Positions 36,098-46,307 of a DNA stretch of 64,000 nucleotides are shown in pieces. A model generated the notes under the pieces. That model made no database searches. It was given only the letters and a program-made list of their open reading frames with translations, and was not told the DNA's origin. Numbering within the stretch: position 1 is the first letter of the stretch; the number at the start of each line of letters is the position of its first letter. The position numbers and the translations under genes are program-made. This DNA comes from Prosopocoilus inquinatus (taxonomy: Eukaryota > Arthropoda > Insecta > Coleoptera > Lucanidae): NCBI GenBank assembly GCA_036172665.1, contig CM069871.1:9548001-9612000 (forward strand), written 5' to 3'.

Positions 36098-36461
36098 TAC
36101 AGGATGATCTATGACACGTGTGCCAAAGGGTAACAAGTGATAGGGGGGCAAAAGTCTATGGATTTTATTGGAAGATATGCAACATGGCAAGTGTTTAGGA
36201 CAAGAAGGTTTAAATTAGGTACTGTTAAATTAATTACTGCCGCTTAGAGAAACCCAAGAAGTAGAAAAGAAAATACATTATTATAACAAATCTTATTTAA
36301 TTAACACTATTAAACTTATTTAATAAAAAAAATAATAAATTATGTTTATAAGAGGTGCTTAAAGTGCACATGATATATATTTGTACATTTTTTAATTTAA
36401 AATGACCTCACCTATCACCGCTTATCATTTGGCACACATGTCATAGATCACACTGTATAGT
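36098..36461. mobile_element. MITE with TACAGGATGATC-type ends
   Basis: The left end TACAGGATGATCTATGACAC and the right end are inverted matches over about 50 bp, including GTGTGCCAAA. The interior is AT-rich and non-coding. The ends belong to the TACAGG-type family seen repeatedly in this window. Confidence 0.65.
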
Positions 36462-37309
36462 GGGTTAATCGAATAATTTAAAATGTTGTTGACTGTTTTC
36501 TTTCGGTTTTAAGAATACCCTATATTAAGGTTGAAGTTTTTAATTAGACATGTGTTCGTTATAAATCAAGCAAAAAAAATCCCTTTGTTATTTTTTTTTT
36601 GGTAAAATTAAATACGTAATTATCTGATAATAAAAGGGAGTCGGATAGAACAATATTATTGGATGTAGAGTAAAAATAAAATTAAAAAAAAAAACAATAA
36701 AATAGGTGAAAAATCATACCTATGAAAACTTTAGAATTTCGAAGAAGAAATACAGTGAAAATCGGACACATTTGTTAATATTAAAAAGCACAGTCCAAAA
36801 AAGTGAACAAAAGCTACGTTGACACAAGTGGCTTTTTTTCTTGATTTTTGAATCATCAATTACATCTTCTAGATCAATTTCTTTGTGCAGTTGATCATTA
36901 TTGTAGTTTCATAAATTGCAGGCGTATACTTCCGCTAAAGGAAATTGACTTTCTTGTTTTTCATTTTTTTGATTTTTTTTATTTGGTACGTAAATAATTT
37001 ATAATTGCAGGATTTTTATTCTATTCTTAACTTGCAATTTGTGAGCCAGGGCCCCTCTGGAGCTCGGGACCCCGGGCCCGGGCCCAGCAGGCCCATGCGT
37101 AAAGACGGTACTGATTTTGGGTACGAAACGGTGAGGTCATTTTGCGGAATATAAATTGGAACACCAAGTGCAAAATTATTAGACAAAAATAGTTTCCTGT
37201 AATTGTTTTTCTCAAGATGGTATTTGAAAATCACAAACAACAATTCGACAAAAAAAAACAAAAGACTAATTGAAGGCACGCAAATGCTATTTCCAAAAAA
37301 GTATTAAAA
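36462..37309. other. AT-rich DNA with a GC-rich island
   Basis: Mostly AT-rich and featureless. At 37040-37110 there is a sudden GC-rich run (GGACCCCGGGCCCGGGCCC) resembling the GGGGCCCC-type ends of other foldback elements here, so it may mark an element terminus. A partner end was not found. Confidence 0.35.
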
Positions 37310-39190
37310 ATCGTCAATAGATGGCGTATGTACCTTGAGCACACACTTGAGCATACAGTAGACAATTGTAAAAAAAAAATTAAAAAAAGGAAACAAAAGA
37401 AAACTAACCAAAGTCAAGCGAACACTATTTATTATAAGAAAGAATTAAAAATCCGTCGATAAGTGGCGTTAGCGTTCTGTGAAATTAAGAAAATTAAAAA
37501 TCCAAGTTTTTGCTCTCTTCCGAATCGAAAATTTTTTTGTTTTAATTTTTCCTACTTAAAAAATCGAAGATAGTGATTAATTCTTCTTCCTTTTCAGCAC
37601 AGTAGATGGCGTTAACAACCTGGAACTTTGTAACTTAGCGTCTAACGTCCTCCAGAAGAATTTTTTCTTTCATGTAATTTTTTGTGTTTAAAAAAGAGAA
37701 ACAGAAAACAATTTAGAGTAAATAGCTGTCGTTAACAGTCTGTTGTAAATTACCGTCAAATTTCTTCCGGAATAATTGAACATTCTTCTACTTTTTTGTT
37801 CCAATTTTTACTAGTTAGAAAAGAGAAGAAATTAGTGGCGCTATCTAGCGGGTGAGTAGCGAAACCTAAAGAGATCGCTCGAAGATTGTGAAATCCTAAC
37901 AGAATTAAGTTTTAACTTTTTTTAATTGGGTTGATTCGAGTTAGGTTGGATTGATATCGAAAATTTTTCCCCTTTAATTTTTTTATTGTTTCTTAATTTT
38001 AATTCTTTAATTTTTTTGCTTGGGTTGAGTAGAATGGGGTTAAGGGGGCGCCCTTCGCTTTAATCGTTTTTTCATTTTTACTTTTGCATTAAGATTTCCT
38101 TTGCGTCAGTTAAATTTGGGTAAGTTGATTTGGGTTCACCTTGAGATTTGTTGAGCTTATTCTCGATTTTTTTCGCTTTTTAACATTTCTTTTCCTTAAT
38201 TTTTTACTTGGGGCGAATTGAGTTGGGTTAGGGTTCAATTGGACCGGGAATATTTTCTTAAATCCTTTTCCACTTGAATTTTTTTTGTTGCATTTCATGA
38301 TTAATTTTTTTCTTGTTAAAGTTGAGTTCAGATGTTGAATAGAGTTGGGTTGACCTTCGAATTATTCGAGCTGCGCTTTAATCGTTTTATGGTGCTCTTT
38401 TTGCATTGGCGCCCTCGTGTCTTGATTACCTTGCTTACGGCTTACAAGTATTAGTAGCGCCATCTGTTAACCCGCCCCGTAAAGATGTAATTTAAAACGA
38501 TTTATAACCTAGAAAATGTTAGGAACGTTCAAACACAGAACAAACAAAAAACACCTTCGAAGGAATAAATTATTTTTAAACACAAATAGTTAATGCCAAA
38601 AGATTTACTAGTTTTTGGAACGCCATCTGTTACACTGCGCCGTAATTTAATACCGGAAATAGCCGGAGAAACATAAAAACATTCAAGAACAATGTTCTGA
38701 AAACTTTTTTGTGACGCTAACTGTTATCATAGGCCGTGACTTATTATTTCTTTTTATTTTTAGGGAAGCAGTTTCAAAACAACGGAAAAGCGCTAGAAAA
38801 ATCCATAAAATAAAGTTGCGAGCAACAGTTTCCGATAAATTAAGTCGAACAGAAATAGAACAGAAGAAGTTCGGAAAATAAGCAGCGCCATCTGATAATC
38901 TGCAGCCGCAATTAATTTTGCAACGATCCCTCCAGTTAAATGAGTTCGAAAACAGTGCTGAAATTTTTGCCAATGGTGCCGTCATCTGTTGAAAATTAGA
39001 TAAACCTTTACGCTGTTCGCTCGAGATATTAAGATTTTCAATATTTTATTTTATTTTTTTGGATTATAGCCGGTGAACGGATTTATTTTTTTAATGAATG
39101 TTTTTGGCCAAAGGACTGGAAATAACAAATCGTTTGGTCCGACAGAAGTAGAGAGCGTCATCTATTGACTAAAAGCGGAAACTTATCGGA
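37310..39190. repeat. Oppositely oriented arrays with GATGGCG / CGCCATCT words
   Basis: The left half has AGATGGCGT-like words at about 37320, 37463, 37605, 37727 and 37840; the right half has the complement, AGCGCCATCTGTTA-like, at about 38457, 38625, 38885, 38977 and 39156. The centre (37914-38390) is T-rich with GGGTTGAxxTxGAG words related to the array at 22-23 kb. This looks like a large, decayed foldback element whose arms are themselves degenerate repeats of 110-260 bp. The right edge lies about 70 bp from the stop codon of the odorant receptor gene. Confidence 0.5.
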
Positions 39191-39258
39191 CAATTTTTTT
39201 CTTCTTGTTTTTGACGTTGACTTTTTTTGAAAATTCCCAATAACGGGAGGAACTAGCC

Positions 39259-42200
39259 CTAGCCGACGAGTTTCTGGATCAAGGTCAAAACAGACCCAAC
39301 TGTTTTATAAATCTGCAACGGAAATGAAATTATTATTATTATTACGCTTTTTCTATCCAATACTTATTTACCGTGACGATGATTGGGTTGTTCACATAAA
39401 CCATGCCCATACCAGTTATTTTCAGTGGTTCCTGCGCGTTCATTTGGAAAATATGAAGGCCCTTTCGAAAAGGTTTCTTTCCGAAATACCATTTGCTGTT
39501 ATAGGCCGCGATAGCTACAGTTGCACTCTACAATAATATTGTACATACCAAGTGTAAACAGATTTATGTGACATGATGGTCTATCTATACAGACTTCAAG
39601 AACCAATTGCCTAAGCTACTCTATTGCAGCATTTGTTTTTAACATACTTTGCCTTTACAGAAACTCTGACTTTATTTGCAGCATTTTTCTTTAACACACT
39701 TTGTCTTTACAGAAACTCTAACTTTGATTGTATTGGTCAGAAGATAGAAAGGTTACCTCATGTTCCAATTCACTTCCGTTAATCGCGAACAACATAACCT
39801 GCGTGGTCAAAACCAAAGCGTATATCAAAAGCTTCCCAGTTTTGATGACGTCGATGTAATTCTAAACACAAAAACCATCTTGAATGAATTGCACAAATTT
39901 AAACCAATGGTTTGGACGACTTGCATTTTCAAGGAGGAATCCGGTGAAAACCAAAAGGGGTATGGTTACCAGAAACTGCAAGAGCAGGCCGAAAGAGAAG
40001 ATCCCCTGAATGTCCTTGAAAAACCTACCCCAAAAATAATAATTCACTTCACACCAAACCACAATCCTTTATTACGTACTTAACTAAAAGCGTGTGGTGA
40101 TTAACGCAGTCCTTGAGCCTTAGGTTAATGATTTCCTGGTACTCCCCCGATTCATACTTGTCGGCGTCTTTAATGCCTGAGACCTCGCATATGTTCCTTA
40201 GCAACTCTTTCAAAACTATGAACTGCAGAGCTAGGTTTTGCGTGAAATAAACGAACATGAAGTCGTTGATGATGTGGTTCAGGATGGTCCAATGGTGGCT
40301 GATGCCTAAAACAACGTAGACAATTTCGTGCAGTGGAGATTGGTCCGTGTCAAAAGGCAGCCAGACGACCGCCGGTAGGGGTCGTTTGCCGTCCGGGTAT
40401 TTCCCCAGCGGCAGCATGACTATCACGAAGCAGAGTATCAAGCACGTCCAGAAGAGCGCCACCATCATCAGATTCACGAGCTTCACTCGAGCGCGCAGCT
40501 CAGGTCTCACTATGTTTAAATCCAAGAAGTCCTCTTTCATGATGGAATACATCGCGTGGATCTTTCGCCTGAAGACTATGATGGTGGCCGCCTTACATAA
40601 TCCCTGTGAGCAAAGCAAAGCAAAGTTGATGATTCCGTTCGAGATACTCTAAGAAATTAAGGCGGAAACACGTTATTCAATTATTACGTCGCGTGAGTTC
40701 ACGTGAGTTGACGTGATTTCACGTGAGGTCCTATAGTATGCAGTATAACAATCACACTACTGTCACGTGTCTGTGCAATTTCTAATACAGTGTAAGGCAA
40801 AATGTTGAAGATGACAACAGCGTTTCAGCCTTCTCTGCAGAGTCCGAATAAAATTTAGAAAACGCCTCTGCTTTGCTGGAAACGACGGAAAACAGAACAA
40901 AAAATTTGAAAAGAAAAGAGCAGTGCATTTTTTTTAAATTAAAACTTCCGACGTTCTTTTTGATTTTAAATATTTCGCATCGTCACGTTTTATAAAATAT
41001 AAGCGAAAACAGAAAGTCTAAGTGCGTGATGTTATGTGACATCACGTGAATTCGTGAAGCGTGACAATTGTGTCTTCACGTGGAATCCCACGTGAAATCA
41101 CTTGATTGCGTGAAGAGGTAATTGTGTCTTCACGTGAAATCGCGTGAAGGCGTGAGGTCTCAGCGGTGTTTTCACGTGAAATCACGCGAATTCACGTGAC
41201 GTGATGTTTCTTTCTGCCTTTGCCGTCACCATCATGGGCACGAAATATGTTACGGCGGCCAGAGAGAAGAGCGAGAAGTCGTGTCTGACGTTGTAGATAA
41301 AAATCGATTGGCAGGCGATGACGGTCGATTTCAAAACGATGTAGAAGATCCACGTGTACAATTTCCACCCCTGTGGGAGGTAGTAGGTGATGACTTTCTT
41401 CACGAACGGCATTTGTTCGACTGAAACAAAACGGAAATTAAAGTCTCTCGCGGTTTGATGATTTGATTCAAACACTGTCCGTTTTGTCTTACGGACATTA
41501 GAAAAAGTTGCTGGCGATAAGAAACGGACGGTCAAATCACCAGCTATTCTCTTGCTGAGGAGTTCCCAAATAGTGCCGAAACAGCGGATATTGGATCGAT
41601 CGAATCGTCGAAAGTCCACTGACGTGCAATTAAGGTAAATTTATTGAATGGGCTCTTGGCACTCAAAACGTGATCTTTTCTGATTTCTATTTCCACTACC
41701 ATACACAGTTGTCACAAATGATTCATTGGTCTAGAGACCTTTGAAGAATTAAAAATAAAAATAAATCTTGCCGCTTATTACTAATAGCCTGAGCCTTCGC
41801 AATAACTTAAAAGCGTGCAGGCACTGTTTTTGTTTACGAACATCAACTGACCGGTTTCTTACATACTGGAAAATTGTGTCCGCTGTAGAAAAATGAAAAC
41901 TTTTCCCGCAAAACAAACACCAAACACAAAAATACGCAAAACGAAACGCTCTGGAATATTAATAGTCAGTTGACGGTGACGGATGTTGACTAATTTCACA
42001 ATCAGGAAAAGGCGGAACATTTCAAGGCCTCCATCGAATGAATCATTTATGACAACTCTGTAGGATTTCATTAAATAAAGTGTAAAATACTGCAAGATTA
42101 AATTTCTTTTCCAAAAAATTTTGGGGCGCCAAAAGTTTAAGACAAAAGACAACTAACAAAATAAATTCCCAGTTCATGCAGAGTTGTTTAGATGGCGCCG

Positions 42201-43887
42201 ATTTTCTTTACCCCGCAATGGTGTTACAAAATAAAGAGGATCATTTAAAAACAATTTCTTTTTTAAATTTCTTATAATTCAAGTGGCGCGGGGAAACTGC
42301 ACATTTTTCTTCTAACAGGGTTCAGTCAAAGCGTCAGAGAGGGCGCTGCTTGAAATGAGCTTTCTTGTTCATTTTTCTATACCACCACACGGCTTGCTTT
42401 ATTTTCTTTTTAATTGATTACAGAAGTGATTTCGATTTCTGGACTTTCACTTAGTTTACGCGGAAGTTACAACAGGGTTTAGCTGAAGTATCATAGAGGG
42501 CGCTGCTTTGAAACGTGATTTCTTCGTTAATGTCGTTTGTCTTACTGCACAGCTTGTTTCATTTCATTTTTAATTGATTGTAAGAAGTGCTTTTCGAATT
42601 ATGGGCTTCTACATTTAGTTTACACGAAAGCTGTTGTTACAGGGCGATGTAAAAAAAAACTCAAGAGATGGGGTTAATAAAGAGAGACATCCAGATAAAA
42701 GAGAAAGTCAAGAAAGATCGCCATGTACAGAATTCGCTGATTTTTAAATGAAATTATATTGTTGGTTATTTGGAGCGTGGTGATTCTTCTTAATTCACGC
42801 AGAGTTCGTTAGTTCAGTTTGTCAATCCTTACACAATATTAGGTCAAAAAACGATCGTAAGGTGTCGCTGTTTTATTTATTTAAATTTAAAGTCCTATCA
42901 TGAAATCGGCGCTTTAACTTTTCTACTTTTAATTGCCGCAGTTAAATGTTCTATTTTAGTCGACGTTTTGCCTTGAGGTTGACGGCTTCATCAAGACAGT
43001 TCAGTCTAGTTTTTTTCGAATAATTTTTACGAGACAAAAAACTTTTTTTTTTCGAAAAAAATTACAAAACTGCTCAGTGGCCAAGAGGCTAATTATTGCC
43101 GCCCCTTGAAAATAACGCTCGCGTGCACGGCACTCTTTGCACACATGGTTACGGGGGCCATGTTTCCTTCTAATCTAACACTAAATTAATATTTTTTTAT
43201 TGTTCACTTAAATTGTGCGCACTTGTTATTGGCGGCTGATCAATCTTCAACCGCGTGCATATTTTCTTGATATTCTTTTTTTTATTTCCAGTGTTCCATT
43301 CGTGTCAATTTCGATTTTTTCTTCAGTTGTTGCCACGAATCTAGATTCGCAACAGAAACTACAATAAAATTAGTAGTCGCGTTATCAATTCCTGCATGAT
43401 TTTACTTTTTTGTAATAAATAATTTTTGTTTGTCACTGAATAGTGATAAACAGAGTACGGAAGCAGATATTTCGATGTCATTACGTCACTGACGCGCAAA
43501 ACGATTAGGGCTCGTTTTTTTACTCGGGATTAGTTCATCCGTTGCAGCGATTAAACCAAAAGCGTTTTTTTTACGGATGTAGCGATTGAAATTGTCGCTT
43601 TAAAGCTGAAAATGTGACGTCGTCAAAGTTCAGCGTTGAAATTTTAAGATGCAGCGCTTTAAATGTTGAAGAGTAAAAAAACGAGCCCTTATTTATATTG
43701 AAACTGTTGACGTGTGTTGTAGTGTACCTCTTCCTTATTACGTCTCTTATAATCAGTCTTCCTTATTACGTCTGCCTTTTAAATACATACAAAATCGATT
43801 TTTCAATAGGACATCTAATTAAGAAATATCAGAAAAATCAGATTTAAAAAAATTACCTTGTGTCGTGGTTAATTCTGAAGGGTACAT
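39259..43887 (-). CDS. Odorant receptor (7tm_6 family), complete gene
   Basis: Insect odorant receptors are inverted seven-helix membrane proteins that form ligand-gated cation channels with Orco in sensory neurons. Exons by splice signals: 43857-43887, 41230-41420, 40080-40603, 39925-40024, 39757-39861, 39372-39527, 39259-39312; total 386 residues, normal for the family. Family hallmarks seen: LPFDTDQSPLHEIVY in the large exon, a GIFSFGLLLQFL helix, MLFAINGSELEHE, AIAAYNSKWYF and NAQEPLKITG, ending in IYKTVGSVLTLIQKLVG. Intron phases are 1-0-2-0-0-0; the 55-bp intron at 40025-40079 is typical of small insect introns. The intron at 39862-39924 needs a GC donor. The tiny first exon (MYPSELTTTQ plus one base) is the least certain part. 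No stop or frameshift was found, so it is probably functional. The ligand cannot be told. Confidence 0.85.
39862..39924 (-). other. Probable GC-AG intron in the odorant receptor
   Basis: Between TGFLLEN and NYIDVIKTGK the open frame would otherwise run into a TAG. No GT donor gives the right frame with a workable intron length. GCAAGT, the consensus of GC-type donors, sits in phase 0 and pairs with TTTGTGTTTAG, giving a 63-bp intron. A mutated GT donor (loss of function) is the alternative reading. Confidence 0.6.
40649..41215. repeat. CACGTG-rich palindromic minisatellite inside an OR intron
   Basis: Nine exact CACGTG palindromes occur between 40699 and 41200, with many one-base variants (GACGTGA, CGCGTGA, CACGCGA). 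Part of the left cluster has a 10-bp period (GTGAGTTCAC then GTGAGTTGAC then GTGATTTCAC). The units are near-self-complementary (TTCACGTGAA). It lies in the intron between exons 41230-41420 and 40080-40603. It may be a simple repeat or an E-box array. Confidence 0.7.
42300..42650. repeat. Direct repeat pair in OR intron 1
   Basis: Two copies (about 42310-42460 and 42490-42640, offset ~180 bp) share GAGAGGGCGCTGCTT-like starts, a CACAGCTTG/CACGGCTTG block and TTTTTAATTGATT. Non-coding, within the first intron. Confidence 0.6.
43508..43688. mobile_element. PIF/Harbinger-type MITE
   Basis: Perfect 18-bp inverted ends GGGCTCGTTTTTTTACTC at 43508 and 43671-43688, flanked on both sides by TTA (43505-43507 and 43689-43691). 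A TTA/TWA target duplication with G-rich ends is diagnostic of PIF/Harbinger. The 181-bp element has no coding capacity. It sits in the first intron of the odorant receptor. Confidence 0.8.
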
Positions 43888-43925
43888 CTTCAAGATACTA
43901 ACCGCCCTTAATAAGCTTCTCGCAT

Positions 43926-43943
43926 TTATATACCACCGCTGAC
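43926..43943 (-). promoter_or_regulatory. TATA box upstream of the odorant receptor start
   Basis: On the minus strand GGTATATAAATGCG lies about 40 bp before the proposed ATG at 43887, a spacing that would give a very short leader. It supports the choice of the small first exon, but is only a motif match in AT-rich DNA. Confidence 0.4.
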
Positions 43944-43949
43944 ATTGAA

Positions 43950-46055
43950 AAAATAATCGGCTCAGCAAATTGCAATGCAGATTAGCCTGCTTCTAACCAG
44001 GTATTACGTTTTTACTGGTTTGGAAGAACCCTCATTAACCTAAACCCACAATCTGATTTATTTATTCGATCGAGTTTTTAGGGGATTGCATCGATTTCAC
44101 CGATTCGAAACTACACAGAAGTACAAAGTAACATTATTTCAGATAGCCATTTGCTGTTTATAAGTGCGTGCAATCACATAATTAATAAATAGGCAAAAAA
44201 ATAAATAAAAACGAAAAGCGCTTTAATCAACTTTATACCGACCTGATCTGACCTTTTCAAATTTCATATACAGCAGTGGAAAAGTTAGTTTAAATCCGAA
44301 CTGTTTCAAATGACGGTGTAAAAGAGACGCTCAGTGGTTCAGAATGGAATTCTAGTGCGACAAAATTAAAGAAAAAATGAAGCATTTGAATTAATGTCAA
44401 CATAAAAAAATATATCTATTAATGTCCTTACATGAATTGGATCCTACACACTGTATATCATTGAAAAGCTTGTCAAAAACGCTATGGAATGGTGTGAAAA
44501 TATACAGGGTGTTCTATTTAAAAAAATGGAGTTTTTGTTATTTATAATTATTCATTTTCAAAAAATCGTAGTAAGCCTTGGAATGTCCCTTCACGACTTG
44601 GCTTGATCTCGAATGATTGGCCACAGCCTTGGCATTGACTGAAAAAAAATCGGTTGCGTTATCTTTAGTGGTTTAGAAGTTACGAATTTTTGAATGGAGC
44701 CTTGCGTCCGGGAATTTTCAAGAAAAAATTGACTCACATCAAAAAGTATGATTGATACGTAAAAATGACTCAAATAAATTTAACGCAAAATTTAGTGTAG
44801 AATCCAAAAATTATGTCAAAATGGGGTGTTTCAATTTAAAAAAACGTAATTTTAATATTTTTAAAATACTTGGAACACTGTATATAAACGAAAATAATTT
44901 TAAAATGTGCAATGGAAGCGCTGCTATTATACAAAAAAAAAATTGAATCGATACCTGGAATAGCAAGAAAGTTATGGAACTTTCACGGAGCTCTGGGACA
45001 CCTTGTGTATTTATATATATATATATGCATGATTTAAAAATTAGTTACGATTGCAAAGGGTGTTTCGTAATAATATACCAAATTTTGATAAACAATCTAA
45101 TCTGGAAAATATCAAAACATTTTTTAGTCTTAAGGACGAATCGAAATAAATTATAATGTACAGGATGTGCCGTCGGCTGTGCCACTCGAAACAATTCAAT
45201 TGTAACTAATTTCAAAATCATGTACCTATACCATATGTAAGTAAAAGAGAAAACAGAATTTAAAAATAAAAAGACTGCGAACTATTACATCATTTCGAAT
45301 GATACGAAAAATTTTGTTATTACCATTTTAATTCGTTTTTACAAACTCTTTTAAACTTAATTTCTTTTTAACAGCTGAGAATTTTTGCCTAATTTTAGAA
45401 TGATACCTAAATTTTTCTATAGGGTGTTAATAAAAAACTTGGAAAACGTTTGGCAGGTGATAGTAGAGATCAAAACAAGAAAACAATTCTAATTGCGAAC
45501 GAATAATTCGAGGAAGCCACTAGTTTGATTGTATTTCGCTTTTTAACATTTTTACAACACTTTTAACAGTTCGACTTAAATTTGATAAAATTTAAACAAA
45601 TTTAAAACGCAAAAAGACATTTACCATTTTTCTTTAATAACAACAATTCCACATGGCTGTTGTTTATCACAATTATAAAAATAAGTGCTACATTTTTTAA
45701 TTAATTGTACTATTATTAATTGTTAATTTTATAATTGAAAATAATTATTTTTAATTAATTGTATTGTACCACTAATTAATTTGATAATTGAAAATAATTA
45801 GAAACCGCAACATTTCCGATTCAAAGCCCGTAATACACTTCTGAGTCGGCCCTGCCTTTTAAAGCCTCATACTATCTATAACGCGTTCCGACCTTAGTAT
45901 GCAATGAGGGTTCATGCTTCCATTTTTATCTTTCATGGTTTTACAATAACGCCATCCTTATCTTTCCAAAGTCTCCGTAAGGCTTGCACCGCATTGTAAG
46001 AGTGGAACGCGCTGTAATCATTTTAAATAACAATTCTAGAATCTCTATGCTGTTA
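43950..46055. other. Intergenic DNA with fragments of TACAGG-type repeats
   Basis: Between the receptor and the protease. TACAGGGTGTTCTATTT at 44503, TACAGGATGTGCC at 45161 and AGGGTGTTAATAAAA at 45421 are terminus-like words of the dispersed family, without clear partners. 45690-45800 holds a short AT-rich direct repeat around TAATTGAAAATAATTA. No gene was recognised. Confidence 0.45.
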
Positions 46056-46276
46056 AATTCAGAAAAGAATACATGCACGTCATATACAGAACTCGTCTGT
46101 TTCAGGTAGTTGCACTACGTTAATCAACACTATTATTAATTTCGTATTTGAACTTGATTTAATGATGCATTTCCGATACATAAAAATTAATTGGCATAGT
46201 GTTGATTAATGTAGTGCAAACACCTTAAGCAGACGAGTTCCGTACATGACGTGCAGTATTCTTTCCTGAATTGAAC
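46056..46276. mobile_element. MITE-like hairpin downstream of the protease
   Basis: Arms of about 80 bp pair with few mismatches: AACTCGTCTGTTTCAGG on the left with the complement near 46215, and ACGTTAATCAACACTAT near 46118 with the complement near 46197. It ends about 30 bp after the protease stop codon, so it may supply the 3' UTR. Confidence 0.65.
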
Positions 46277-46307
46277 TGTACATAAAAAAAAAACTAAGTA
46301 ATACTTT

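Noticed and set aside
39372..39527. A suspected frameshift in the receptor exon after KWYF
   Set aside because: On recounting the T run near 39472 (four T on the minus strand) the exon is a clean 52-codon frame, so no frameshift exists.
39757..40083. 107-codon plus-strand frame over the odorant receptor
   Set aside because: It is antisense to receptor exons whose frame, splice sites and conserved motifs are convincing on the minus strand.
41421..42152. Additional receptor exon at 41859-42152 (minus)
   Set aside because: No receptor-like motif and no matching splice phase; the first exon at 43857-43887 fits better with a phase-1 donor and a TATA box.
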